A DNA stretch of 64,000 bases from Saccharomycopsis phalli (Eukaryota; Ascomycota; Saccharomycetes; Ascoideales; Saccharomycopsidaceae). A program made the translations under genes and the position numbers. Shown here one piece after another: positions 48,030 to 59,093 of the stretch. Position 1 is the first letter of the stretch. Each line of letters starts with the position of its first letter. The stretch covers positions 1 through 64,000 of the forward strand of contig CP073214.1 in the NCBI GenBank assembly GCA_020342235.1, written 5' to 3'. The notes under the pieces were generated by a model. The model was not told the DNA's origin. It saw only the letters and a list, made by a program, of their open reading frames with translations, and ran no database searches.

Positions 48030-51000
48030 TTACCAACCTCGTTTCAATGACAAATTTTCTTTAATGTGGCTTAAATGCAAAAGTGTATACTTTAAGCCGC
48101 TCCCGAGATTCCCCCCTTTCCATACGTTCTCTGGTCCTAGAAGTTCATCTTCCAGGACAATTTTTCCGCCCTCGGCAGGAATATCCTCTAACAACTGTTT
48201 GAATACATATTGATTCTCATCAAAGATTGATTTATGCTTAGCACGTTCAATCATTTGTCTGTGGACCTCTTCCTGTGCTTGGAAATCAATTAATGGCTTT
48301 ATCAATCCACCCTCTCCAAATTCTAACTTCATATTGTCAATTGAATATCCCCTGGTGTTCAACTCAATAAACTTCTCAGAATTTCTGACAGTTTCATTGT
48401 TCACAATTTTTAAAATGTTTTCGTTCACTAGCAAATTCAAGTTGTTGCTTAGAATGATTTTGATAAGATGCTCTTTCAAATTTGCAATGTTGGTATTCTC
48501 AGGAGTTTTCTTGATTAAGTCGATTGGAGCTATCAAATCACTGGCTTTCTCTATTAACGCATGTATAAACTCCAGTTTGTCCATACTATAGTCGATCAAA
48601 TATTTCAATAATTCTTTATCCTCTTTATATTGTCTCTTAACAAATGCAATAGCTTCATCAGGGTCATTTAGTTTCTCGATAATCAACTTCAATGCTCTTT
48701 TATTCTGGCTAATCTTGCCTAATAAGTAGATCAACTCTCTTATATACTTATCGTCCTTCTCGAAGCGGCTAATGGCCTTCTCAATGTCATATTGTGTTCT
48801 ATTGATAAGAAAATTCAACAACTTCTTCTGGTCAAATTTTGCCAATAACTGAACCATCAAGTTTTCAAAAGATTCTAGTTGCTCACTATACTCATCTATC
48901 TTATATAATCGTTCAAGGTATAGAAATGAAATATAGTGAAGCTGATTAGACTCTAATATATCAATAGTTCTGGATGGAGATACTTGGTATAAATTTTGAA
49001 TGAGCATTTCAATATAAGGGCTTAGTTTGGTCTTGAGCTTCGATAGATTCTCTGTTGGAGATTCCAAATCCTTTCCAGGAATTTTAATGGTGAGAATTTT
49101 GGGTAACTCATCAACGAAGCTTAATAGCAAGCGATATTTACCGAGAACTGATAATATTTCTTCATCTTTCAATATTATCAAATGCGGTACACTCAATTTA
49201 GGCTCATTAGACTCTATGTACAAGCCACTAAGGATTTTGCGTAGTTTTGGATCGTTTTCAACTTCAATTTTCTCTTCCACAAGCAGCTCAATATGCTTAA
49301 TATCGTATAATTTGACATTCCATGATTTAATCAATTTTGAATATTTCTCCTTATCACACTCCAAATAATGAACCAAGATTTGCTCATAAATCTTGTGATC
49401 AATTTTTAATTTCAAATGGGTAGGAATCACATCTGCAATATCGTCAATGTGATTTTCCTTGATGAATAACCACGAGTATTCCTGCCATTTTTCCACGAGA
49501 TACTTTTGATGATCCGTCAATTCAATATCCGAGTCCTCAAATGGGACAAAGTCCAATGCAAGCACCGTAGAAAGAAATTTTCCTGCGTCATGCCATTTTG
49601 TGTCATCAATCAATTTATCGACCCATTGCAATCCAATTTGAACTCGTTTGGATTCACTCACCAAATGCTGGCACATAGACCAAGCTATGTCAAACTTTTC
49701 CTTCTCTAAGTACCAGCCCAATCGGTCGTTTATGTTAAATTCCTCAGCAACGGCTATGTCCTTGGCACTAACTATATAGTACTTTGCTGGAGAAGTCTCT
49801 CCTATATATTTTCCCAAATGATAGTCATTCAAGCCCAACATTTCATAATCTTTGAGGTTTACTTCATCATCTGCTACTTCTTGGCCATCACTTGAGTGAA
49901 TAACCCGTATTTCGGGTGGTTCTGCCTTGGCTCTGCCTTGTCCATCTGATGGGTTATAGCCTAAAATGAGAATCTGGTCATTAGCAAATGAAGCCAAGCC
50001 AGCCACTAGGCAGTCGATATGGATTGTATTTTCTAGCTCTGCTTTTCTTTCTATTGGTGCGCGAAACGATGATGCTGCACTGCTGAGGAAGGATTTTGTC
50101 TCAGACTGAATCACTTCCACTCTTATGAAGTACACATAGTCGCACCAGCCGATCATAATCCGGTCCGTGTCAATAGTATGAAATCGAGGCCAGTATAAAT
50201 CTGAGCGAGGAGCATTTTTCTGACGAGGGATATTTAATATCTTGGTCTTTGACGAAACATTGTAAAAAGTGATACCCAAGTCATTGGCCCAGATCAAAGT
50301 CTCGCCAGCATACTGAAGTCCTACAATTGGACCATGGCCCTCCTCCAAGACAATATCCGTACGAGCACCAATCCAGCCTTTCTGCGACAAAATAACCTTT
50401 CCCGCCATTCCTCCTGACACAAACCATTTTGTCAGCTTGTAGTCCTTGTCTATTGCTACCCCATGCACTGGTCGCTTAAAGTCAAACCTCGTGATATCAG
50501 ACAGATCTGCCACTGATCCAATTACAACCGACCCGTCCATGGAAGCGGTGGCAAAATAATCACCATTTGTAGTTATTGCTAGTACACTCGCACGATGCGC
50601 TCTGAATGTCCGAATTAGACTTAGGTCAGGTTTGCATAAGTGTAGTACACCTGAGTGGGTTGCAAAGGCAAAGAATGTATCGTGGATTAATGTGCACGAT
50701 ACTGGATCTTTTTTGAAGAATGAAGGAGGAAGACCACTTACTCGGCTATACTTTAATCTTGGTACCAGTTCCTCTTCCTCCTCCTCCTCCTCCTCCTCCT
50801 CCTCCTCCTCCTCCTCCTCCTCCTCCTCCTCCTCCTCCTCCTCCTCCTCCTCTCCTCTTCCTCTTCCTCTTCTTCGTCTTCTTCCTCTTCCTCGTCTTCT
50901 TTCGCCGCTTCCTTCTCCATATCAACATCTACTTTCTCTTCCTTTTGGTCTTCTTTTTCCTCATTAAATTCCTCCTTCGGTTCTTTATCTTCATCTCCCA

Positions 51001-51388
51001 TATCTCTTTTTCCTATATTTAGTTCTTCATGTGTAGTTGCTGTCTTGTCATTCACTATTTTAACTGCTTCATTTGGGACTACTTCATCTTCTTCGTCACT
51101 AAGTTCCACCGGCTCACTAGGCATAATCTTAAGGGGCACAAATGCGCCTCTCTTTGAATTTGTCAAATCTTTTTGAATATTTTCAGCCGAATTATTCGGT
51201 TTCTCGTTCAGGTCTTCTACGTCATTTGCCTCTAATTGCTTTTCATCTTTGTTCGAATCAATCACTTTAGGCACATTATTGGCTTCTAAGTCATTGTTAC
51301 CATCAATAATACCAGGCTTGACTTCTTTGGACTTTCTAAATTTACTAGTCACAAGCTCATTACTTTTCTGGTTTGGCGCATCTTCCAT
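48030..51388 (-). CDS. VPS41: HOPS subunit Vps41 (frame shift in a GAG microsatellite)
   Basis: Vps41 is a HOPS tethering-complex subunit for vacuole fusion and the AP-3 pathway. The N-terminal 200 or so codons from the ATG at 51388 encode an acidic, low-complexity region. Then comes poly-Glu, the WD40/beta-propeller (LKYSRVSGLPPSFFKKDPVSC, THSGVLHLCKP, ATASMDGSVVIGS) and a clathrin-heavy-chain-like helical repeat region. The acidic N-terminal part and the propeller lie in two different frames that meet inside a (GAG)n tract at about 50776-50870. The propeller frame reads the repeat as Glu without a stop. Either the indel is an assembly or polymorphism error, or the gene is truncated. The rest is open. 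The nearest ATG in the propeller frame (50540) would lose the first blade, so I favour an error or polymorphism. Confidence 0.9.
50776..50870. repeat. (CTC/GAG)n trinucleotide microsatellite
   Basis: About 23 uninterrupted CTC/CCT triplets followed by mixed CTT/CTC text, inside VPS41. The regular register is broken once at about 50850-50856, where the reading frames of VPS41 switch. Confidence 0.9.
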
Positions 51389-52956
51389 GGTAGCCTCGCT
51401 GTGCTTACCCAATTACCTGGTACCATTTGGGCATCTCACTCATGACACCCTCTAACTTCCTTATTTGGCACAATACACACATTAATAGCAAACTCTCCCA
51501 GTTAAACACTGAACAATCAATGAAGCTAAATATCAATCAAATTGAATCGTTTTTTAGTATTGTCTTACAATTGAAATTATACTATTATTTGTTTAATGAT
51601 TTTCAAACTATCTACTGATTTCATTTTCCACTACCATTTCTGCAAGCTTCTGTAATACTAACTTCAAGCTGATAATAATTGGATTTATCATTCATAGTTT
51701 TTACTAGATTAACTAGATTATATTCTAAATTTATCATTATTAAATTATTAAAAAGCACCCATTCTTTTTTGAAATGACTGTCTATTGATTAGCTCTATTA
51801 TCAGTTACGTTATTCACTTCACTTCATTGTATGGAAAGACTGGGAACCTAAGAACAATTCATAAGATGTTAGTGAGGCATTAGCCACATCGATTTATTTT
51901 TAAGAAGTTTGTCTACTCTATAAAAATTGACTTATAACAGCAGTCCCTAAGCGGAGTCTATTTCAATTTATTGTCACAATAGTTTGAAATATACGATGGC
52001 CAACAGTGTACCAGAGAACTTCGCCAACTACTTAATTTTACACATGGGCTTTTTATGAGCAAATAATTGCTAAAATAAAGTAATACAAATGATGTACTAT
52101 CAAATTTAGATCTTTTGCAAAATAGCATTTTATGTATCTATGTATACAGCCACCGATAAAAATCTCTACGTTGACATTGCAAAATATGCCAGTCAAAGTC
52201 CGCATAAGGATATACGACTGAAAAGATAAATGGCATTCATATTGTCAAAGTATATCTTATATAGTGAATGACCACTCTCGCATAGCAAGTGTACTTCATC
52301 TAAAAAAGGTTCGGAGTGTCGAGTATGTATGCTCTGTTACATATACACGGGCCCCTGCTTAAAGTTTCAAAGATACATAATAATTTGCAATTGTACCAGA
52401 AATTGTAGGCGTCAGACTGAATTGAGGCGACACATCTCTAAACCAAATATCGTCATACCAATCAACTACATAACAATATATACTCGAGTCAATGCCTTTG
52501 TAAGTTTGCCGTGAACTTAGAAATACCCCTCAGACTCGCCTCAAAATAAGATAGTCGTAAGGTTGTCAGATAAAAAGACAGTGACGTGAATGGTTGGTCC
52601 AGTCCTAGACGCAAGGGCAAGAAAAGTTTCATTGGAATAAAGTTAGGGCAGCAAAATCAGCACAATGTGCAACTGCCAGATAGCCAATATATTGAAACTG
52701 TTAATTCAACTGGCTCTTTTGTTCCTTCACTAAAGCAGCATGGCTCTGATTGATGCCGCTCATTTCAGCTGTCCAGTGTGCCTTGCAATTTATACACGTG
52801 ACCAAACCTTGCAGTGAAACTATGCAGCCAAGCATGCTATCGGAAAGAAAACCGTATCACGTGCTTGTGCGTTATAGGTTCTGCTCTATAATATAAATCG
52901 CTCTATTTCTTCATCCGCGGGATCTATTAAGAAGGATCATCAACTAGCTAATATTC
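51389..52956. promoter_or_regulatory. Divergent intergenic region VPS41/MET2
   Basis: 1.57 kb, AT-rich, with no supported gene or RNA. The MET2-proximal end carries the two CACGTG sites annotated separately. Confidence 0.45.
52795..52863. promoter_or_regulatory. Two CACGTG sites upstream of MET2
   Basis: CACGTG at 52795-52800 (CACGTGACC) and 52858-52863 (TCACGTGC), 94-162 bp upstream of the MET2 ATG. An AAACTATG sequence at 52818-52825 between them resembles the Met31/Met32 site AAACTGTG. This is the layout of Cbf1-Met4 control of sulfur-assimilation genes. Confidence 0.75.
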
Positions 52957-54387
52957 ATGACCAACCTAAAAACAGATTTCCGGTTTGTGACATCACAGTC
53001 CGAGAACAAATTCTCTCAGCTAGTGCACAATCAGAAGATCATTATAGTGCCAGAGTTCCAATTGGAGTCAGGGCATGCGCTTTATGAGTTACCAGTGGCG
53101 TACAAGACGTGGGGAAAATTGAATGATAAGGGAAACAATTGCATGGTGATATGTCATGCCTTGACTGGATCATCGGATATCGCCGATTGGTGGGGCCCAT
53201 TGTTGGGCGTGGATAAGTCATTTGATCCCAGCAAATTCTTCATTATATGCTTAAACTCGCTAGGATCGCCGTATGGCACTGCGTCCCCAATGACGACTGA
53301 TCCAAGCACTGGCAAGAAATATGGTCCCGAATTCCCGCTAACTACAATCAGAGATGATGTGCTACTTCACAGAAAAGTGCTTGATTTCTTGAATGTCAAG
53401 CAGATTGCAGTGGTGATAGGTGGTTCCATGGGTGGTATGCTTGCTTTGGAGTACCCTGTTTTATTTGGTCTGGAATATGTTAGATCTGTTGTTGCGCTAG
53501 CTACCTCGGCTCGACACTCTGCCTGGTGTATTTCGTGGGGCGAAGCACAGAGACAAAGCATCTACTCTGATCCAAAGTACTGCGACGGATATTACAGCGT
53601 AGATGATGGCCCGACTGTGGGATTAGCAGCGGCAAGAATGTCGGCATTGTTGACTTATCGGAGCAGGAATAGTTTCGAGTCCCGTTTTGGTAGAAAGGAT
53701 CCTAAAGAAGCCAAACACATCCCAGACTCTAAAATACAAATGGAGCGGTCTCCAAAGTCCAGCAGTGACGATTTACATTCGCCAAGAGAAGAGCACTGGA
53801 CCATTCACAATGAGGGACATATAAAGAGAAAGTCTCCTAGTCTCTCGTCTAGGCTTTCACAATCCTCATTGTCTCTGGAATCCACGGCATCACCTACGTC
53901 CAAAAAGACTCATCAGACATTTTTCACTGCCCAGAGTTATTTGAGATACCAAGGGCAAAAGTTTGTTGGAAGATACGACCCAAACTGTTACATTGCCATT
54001 ACTAGAAAATTGGATACACACGACTTGGCCAGAGACAGATACAAGGTAGTTGATGGACAAGAGGTACAAATAGAGTTGGAGGAGGCGTTGGCCAAAATCA
54101 CACAACCAACGTTGGTTATGGGCGTGACTTCAGATGGGCTTTTTACTTACAGTGAGCAGGAGTTTCTCGCTGAGAACATTCCAAATTCGCAATTGTACCA
54201 AATCGATTCGCCAGAGGGCCATGACGCGTTCTTGCTACAATTCCAAGAAATTGACAATGTGATAAAAAGATTTGAGAAACAATATTTGCAGGACATTCTT
54301 GACCAGGATCCTGTGGAGGTTGACGAGTTGCAAGTTGCTGTTGGCGACAGTTTGTTTGGAGAGGCAGAAGAGGTAACCAACTGGTAA
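52957..54387 (+). CDS. MET2: Homoserine O-acetyltransferase
   Basis: A 476-aa alpha/beta-hydrolase enzyme that transfers acetyl from acetyl-CoA to homoserine, the branch step into methionine and cysteine synthesis. Evidence is the nucleophile elbow GGSMGGML (Ser157), the NSLGSPYGTASPMT loop, ATSARHSAWCISWGEAQRQSI, and the C-terminal acid and His positions (GVTSDGLFTY and EGHDAFLLQ). A low-complexity Ser-rich insert (about residues 245-320) is present, as in other yeast Met2 proteins. Upstream CACGTG sites fit sulfur control. Intact and of normal length. Confidence 0.97.
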   Translation: MTNLKTDFRFVTSQSENKFSQLVHNQKIIIVPEFQLESGHALYELPVAYKTWGKLNDKGNNCMVICHALTGSSDIADWWGPLLGVDKSFDPSKFFIICLNSLGSPYGTASPMTTDPSTGKKYGPEFPLTTIRDDVLLHRKVLDFLNVKQIAVVIGGSMGGMLALEYPVLFGLEYVRSVVALATSARHSAWCISWGEAQRQSIYSDPKYCDGYYSVDDGPTVGLAAARMSALLTYRSRNSFESRFGRKDPKEAKHIPDSKIQMERSPKSSSDDLHSPREEHWTIHNEGHIKRKSPSLSSRLSQSSLSLESTASPTSKKTHQTFFTAQSYLRYQGQKFVGRYDPNCYIAITRKLDTHDLARDRYKVVDGQEVQIELEEALAKITQPTLVMGVTSDGLFTYSEQEFLAENIPNSQLYQIDSPEGHDAFLLQFQEIDNVIKRFEKQYLQDILDQDPVEVDELQVAVGDSLFGEAEEVTNW

Positions 54388-54463
54388 TACATATAATCTG
54401 CGTAAAGTTACAGTCTGTTGAATTGCAAATTCTATTTACTTATATGAAAATTAATTACATGTA

Positions 54464-56644
54464 TTATATTATTCGTCCTTCCTCCTCTTCCTCCTTGGGT
54501 GGTTCTATAGGTGCATGACCCTGGGTACTTAGTAGCTCGTTCAAGAAGGAGTTTGGGTTTCTGTACAAGCTGTTAAACGATCCCGTCTCCACCATTTTGC
54601 CATCTTTCAAGACTATGATTCTGGTGGCTGACTTTATGGTAGATATCCGGTGGGCAATTGAGATTGTAGTTTGTCCCTCGATGTTTCTGCGGTCTATTGT
54701 CCGAGTAATTGCGTTTTCAGACTCAGAGTCCAAAGCACTGGTGGCCTCGTCCAAGATAAGAATCTTTGGACGTAAAATAAGGGCTCGGGCAAGGGCTATT
54801 CTCTGCTTCTGACCGCCTGATAACTGTGCACCTCTAGGCCCCACCACGGTTTGAAGACCCGCTGGGAAGGTCGAGAGGAACTGGTTACAGTTTGCCAACT
54901 CCACTGCCCTGCTTACTTCGTCGGCAGTGGCGTAAACTTTTCCGTATTTGATATTCTCTTCGATGGTGCCGCTAAAGAGCAACGGCTCCTGCTGCACAAC
55001 GCCGATTATCCGTCTATAGTTTTTCAAATTAAATTCTCGAACATCTCTGCCGTCGATTGTAACTGCACCCTTGACAGGATCATAAAATCTCAAGAGCAAG
55101 TGCATCACTGTGGATTTTCCCGATCCGCTAGGGCCGACAATGCAAATGTGTTCACCTGGGACAATGTTGAAATTTAAGTTCAGGAACACCGTGGATTTTG
55201 GCCGAGTCGGGTAGAAGAAGTCAATGTCATTGAATGAGATTTCGCCACGGATATTGTTGTCATCGATTTTCACTCCCTTGGTAGCAGGAATCAACGGCTT
55301 TCTGTCGTTCAACTCAAACACCCGGGTGGCAGCACCCAAGCCTTTCATCAATTCAGAATAGAAGCTGGTTACGCCAAACATGGACGAGCCAGTGTACACT
55401 GCATACATCATAAACGATGTCAAGTCACCGACGGTGATTTCGCCGTGGCGCACCATCGATGTTCCAAGACTAAGCAATAACAACAAGGCACAGTTTCCCA
55501 TGAACCCGGTCGAGCCAAAGAACAATCCGGAGTACTTGGCTTCCATGAACCCCACGTTGAACACCTTCTTGACTTGTTTGGAGAAGGTGTGGATCTCGCT
55601 CCGCTCTCCATTGAAGGACTGAATAGTCTTTGTAGACGACAAACTTTCTTCGGCAAGCTTGGTGAGCACCCCGATTTCCTCCTGGAGCTTTCTGGAAATG
55701 CTCCGGACCTTACGACCATAAAACACCGCGCCAAGAGCCAATGGGGGCGCAAGAAGCATCAAGTAGCCAGTCAATTTCAACGACACAAGGCACATCATGG
55801 ACAATCCTACAGCACCACTGATCACCGCTCGAATACCGTCAGACAAGTTCTGGGTCACTGAGCGTGTCACAATGGAGGAGTCGTTGGTCAACCGCGAGAT
55901 CAAGTCGCCCACCTTGTTGTAATCAAGGAACACAGCGTCCTGTTCAAGCGACTTTTTCAAGATCCGCACCCGGAGTCTGGCAATCACTCGCTCGCCCACA
56001 GTCTTTAATATGATGATACGAGAAGTATTGGCGAGAGCTCCTAACAAGAATACTCCGCCCAAGGCTATAAAAAAGGTCTCCAAGTTCAATCCAAATACCT
56101 TTACGTCATTGTCGGCCAAGGACCCTTGGGTCTTGAACCGAGCAATAAGGTTCTTGACAAACCCCTCTTCTTCGTCATCTTGCTCCTTTTCTTCATCTTC
56201 TGCCTTTTCAGTTTGGTTACCAGTGTCCAAAAGCTTACCTATAATTAAAGGCACCGACATGCTGATGGTCGAGGAAATCACCAAGCACAAAAGTGCCATC
56301 AACAATAAGTTAATTTCCGGCTTGGCCAATCGAAACAATTTCGCCAAAGATTCCATATCCGGATAACTCCCCACCGGTGTGCTTGCACGGGTGCTCAACT
56401 TGAAGTTGTCGGCCTTTGTCAAATCAAAATCATGCTTGGCCTGCGGCTTTGGGGGAGCGTCACCAAGATACCGGGACAGGACCAAATTAGCTAAAATAGG
56501 ACTTTTACTCGGAAGCCAGAGTAACTTTGGTCTGTGATATATTCCTGACACTGGAAAATGGTGGTTCAAGTATCTGCTTGGAACTAGAGATACCCGCAGA
56601 AGCACTGGCAACCTGGTGGCTAAGCGGATGGGTAGCATGGTCAT
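54464..56644 (-). CDS. MDL1: Mitochondrial ABC half-transporter (Mdl1-type)
   Basis: A 726-aa half-size ABC exporter. The Arg-rich, hydrophobic N terminus (MTMLPIRLATRLPVLLRVSL) looks like a mitochondrial presequence. A six-helix membrane domain (about residues 110-420) is followed by a nucleotide-binding domain with Walker A GPSGSGKST, signature LSGGQ and Walker B ILILDEATSALD, and the H-loop in ISIAHRIST. Mdl1 is the inner-membrane peptide exporter of m-AAA degradation products. Mdl2 is the close alternative, so the exact paralogue is less certain than the family. Confidence 0.9.
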   Translation of the reverse strand: MTMLPIRLATRLPVLLRVSLVPSRYLNHHFPVSGIYHRPKLLWLPSKSPILANLVLSRYLGDAPPKPQAKHDFDLTKADNFKLSTRASTPVGSYPDMESLAKLFRLAKPEINLLLMALLCLVISSTISMSVPLIIGKLLDTGNQTEKAEDEEKEQDDEEEGFVKNLIARFKTQGSLADNDVKVFGLNLETFFIALGGVFLLGALANTSRIIILKTVGERVIARLRVRILKKSLEQDAVFLDYNKVGDLISRLTNDSSIVTRSVTQNLSDGIRAVISGAVGLSMMCLVSLKLTGYLMLLAPPLALGAVFYGRKVRSISRKLQEEIGVLTKLAEESLSSTKTIQSFNGERSEIHTFSKQVKKVFNVGFMEAKYSGLFFGSTGFMGNCALLLLLSLGTSMVRHGEITVGDLTSFMMYAVYTGSSMFGVTSFYSELMKGLGAATRVFELNDRKPLIPATKGVKIDDNNIRGEISFNDIDFFYPTRPKSTVFLNLNFNIVPGEHICIVGPSGSGKSTVMHLLLRFYDPVKGAVTIDGRDVREFNLKNYRRIIGVVQQEPLLFSGTIEENIKYGKVYATADEVSRAVELANCNQFLSTFPAGLQTVVGPRGAQLSGGQKQRIALARALILRPKILILDEATSALDSESENAITRTIDRRNIEGQTTISIAHRISTIKSATRIIVLKDGKMVETGSFNSLYRNPNSFLNELLSTQGHAPIEPPKEEEEEGRII

Positions 56645-57064
56645 TTAGAAGGACTCCCAGCGATATATATATGTATATACACTATACACAATCTTCTATT
56701 AATGTAAATTTTCACTCGTCTACTGACCCATTCAGTAGTGCCTGATGACTCGAAATTTGTTTTTCACGAAAAAATTGTGGCTTCACCGAGACCCGCATTG
56801 GATCCACTGCATAACCGACGAAGAAATGCTCGAGCTTTAAAGAAAAGCAAGCGTAGAAGAAGGGGCTAGTTCTTGTGCGGCAAACTAAATCGGCCAGCTC
56901 GGCTATGCGGCACTACTGGTGGTGCGCAAATCGGAGGGTTCGAAACTACAGCTGGGGATTGTAAAAGCCAGTGGCATTTTGTCCATGCTATATCACCATG
57001 TGTCTACTGTTGAATCATCATTAAATTAAAGACAACCAGGCACAAACAGTAGCAGTGCATATTA
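56645..57064. other. Gene-free spacer between MDL1 start and SEC2 end
   Basis: The 420 bp hold no gene, RNA or repeat that I recognise. A TATATATATGTATATAC stretch at 56661-56680 is a likely TATA region of MDL1. Confidence 0.4.
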
Positions 57065-59053
57065 TTATATATTACCAATCTTCTCGTCAACTGTATCTTC
57101 CTCATTATCAACGGCAGGCTGCGCCTTGTCCTCTTGACTACTTGAAATCGTGTCTTGGGTAATCTCATGGTCGGCATCCACAAAGGCATCGCTGTGCACA
57201 CTTTCAGACTCCGCGGGAATGTCTCCGAGCACCTCATCGAGCTTCTTTTCCAAATGCACCGGTGGTTCAGACGACTCATTGTACACAGCCAAATCCTTGT
57301 GGGTAGTTTCCTTGGATAACCCACTCTTCTCATTTGAAGTACCGCTCCCCCACAACGACCCCATGAGACTATTTCTAATGTTGCTGCTCTTGGTGCTACT
57401 GCTTTCGCTCTCTGAGTCGTTGTTGGCTGCGCCAAAGCTGGTCAACACCGGACTGGACATTCTGGATCCTATCTTACCAAAGTATCCGCTGTTGCGGGTG
57501 CTATCCACATCGTCTGATCCAGTGATTTGATTCGCACTAAACGAGAAAGCGTTGTTGTTGATCAAATTCGGCGTGCTCTCAGTGATGCCAATGCGGCTGA
57601 AGAACACCTTGCTGCGTATTCTCACGCACTCCACCCAGTTCTTTTGGCAGTTCAAGTTCGTATCAAACTTCCATATTCCCGAGCGAATCCCACGGAGGAA
57701 CGCAAACAACTCGCACACCGACCGAACCCGGTGCAAGCAGTATGAGCAAAGAGGATACTGGTTCGCAATATACTCCTTGGTGACAGTGATGGTATGCTTT
57801 TCGTTGGACCCACCGCTGGTGCTCATAAACTTTGAAAATGCACTGTTGTTGGCGTTTGTCTCTGGCGGCGCGTTGGGATCTCTTTGCTTTGACGTCTTGG
57901 TGCCAAGGACTTTCAAGATATACAATCTGCTGTGGTCCAAAGTATCGTTCCTGGCCTCTCCGCACACGGCACACGCGTCTTCAAACGCGACTGGAGCCGC
58001 GCTGGAGTCGTTAATGGACAAGTCGGACATGCTGTTCAGCACGGTATCGTTCTTGTAGGACTCGTTGACCGACGAAATCGGCTCGATGCTAACCCTGCCT
58101 GTTAACATGCTGGTGATCAAGCTCTTTTTCGATAACCACGCCACACCAGGGGCCTCGTCGAGACGCAATGTAGGCTCGATGTCATCGTTCAAGAGCTTCC
58201 GGTAGAATTTGTGGTCCTTCAACTCCACAAAGGACACCTTGTCGTTTTCTCGCTTATGAGAACCGCTCTTAAACTCGTTGTAGAACCGTTTTCCGTAGCT
58301 CAAAAACTGCTCGTACGCTTTGATGTCGTACCGTAACAGTTGCACGGTTGGCGCATACATGAAATTTGCAGGACTATGGGTATACTGTTGCAGGATCGGC
58401 GGTGATTTGGTGACCGACAAGTTGCCGGTGGATAAGTTCTTCGTACCCAAGTTCTTCAATGAACCTTGTTCCTCAGTCTCTTCGGGAGAATAAGGGACCT
58501 CGGGATTGTCGATCCCGACATATTCATCAGGCTGGGTATGCAACATGTTTTTCAACTCCTCCAATTGCGACTTGAGCATATGGATCATACTGTCCTTCTC
58601 ATTGATTTCGTTCATCAATGTTTCATTGTTCCTTTTCGTCATAAAAGCCTCCTTTCGCGCTTCAGATACCATGCTGTTGGCCTCGGAAAACAACTGGGAG
58701 GACAACTCCTCGGTCTCTTTCCTTAGATTGTTGATTTCAATATCAGCAAACTTCTTGCTGCTCTGCAACTTCTCGTAATTCGTGGATAACGTGTTGTATT
58801 CGCTGGCAATATCCTCATATTTGGACTTGTAGATTTTCAACTCGCTGTTTTCAAACACTTGTTGGTTCAACTCGTTCTGCACCTCCTGGACAGATCTCCT
58901 TAACTGGCTGACCAAAGTGGACGCTCCTGCTGTAGGAGATTTGGGAGACATAGGCCCGGAGTTTTGAATAAACTCATTATTGCTAGCCCTGGGGGAGTCC
59001 ATTTTGTTATACCTATCTCGACCCGCTGACATACCTGGAATGCCGTCAGGCAT
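57065..59053 (-). CDS. SEC2: Sec2, guanine-nucleotide exchange factor for Sec4
   Basis: A 662-aa protein. A long coiled coil at about residues 45-175 contains the Sec2 GEF signature LFSEANSMVSEARKEA, the part that opens the Rab GTPase Sec4 on secretory vesicles. A central conserved region follows (YDIKAYEQFLSYGKRF, GVAWLSKKSLITSMLTGRVSIEPI) with Cys-rich text CAVCGEARND, CSYCLHRVRSVCELFAFLRGIRSG and then a Ser-rich tail. Normal length for yeast Sec2. It ends 420 bp from the MDL1 gene and starts 40 bp from the stop of the next gene. Confidence 0.94.
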   Translation of the reverse strand: MPDGIPGMSAGRDRYNKMDSPRASNNEFIQNSGPMSPKSPTAGASTLVSQLRRSVQEVQNELNQQVFENSELKIYKSKYEDIASEYNTLSTNYEKLQSSKKFADIEINNLRKETEELSSQLFSEANSMVSEARKEAFMTKRNNETLMNEINEKDSMIHMLKSQLEELKNMLHTQPDEYVGIDNPEVPYSPEETEEQGSLKNLGTKNLSTGNLSVTKSPPILQQYTHSPANFMYAPTVQLLRYDIKAYEQFLSYGKRFYNEFKSGSHKRENDKVSFVELKDHKFYRKLLNDDIEPTLRLDEAPGVAWLSKKSLITSMLTGRVSIEPISSVNESYKNDTVLNSMSDLSINDSSAAPVAFEDACAVCGEARNDTLDHSRLYILKVLGTKTSKQRDPNAPPETNANNSAFSKFMSTSGGSNEKHTITVTKEYIANQYPLCSYCLHRVRSVCELFAFLRGIRSGIWKFDTNLNCQKNWVECVRIRSKVFFSRIGITESTPNLINNNAFSFSANQITGSDDVDSTRNSGYFGKIGSRMSSPVLTSFGAANNDSESESSSTKSSNIRNSLMGSLWGSGTSNEKSGLSKETTHKDLAVYNESSEPPVHLEKKLDEVLGDIPAESESVHSDAFVDADHEITQDTISSSQEDKAQPAVDNEEDTVDEKIGNI

Positions 59054-59093
59054 CCGGGTAACGTAAACATTGTGGAATTCTATTATACATTTA

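Noticed and set aside
50746-50928. Poly-Gly and poly-Arg frames
   Set aside because: They are shadow frames of the GAG microsatellite in VPS41.
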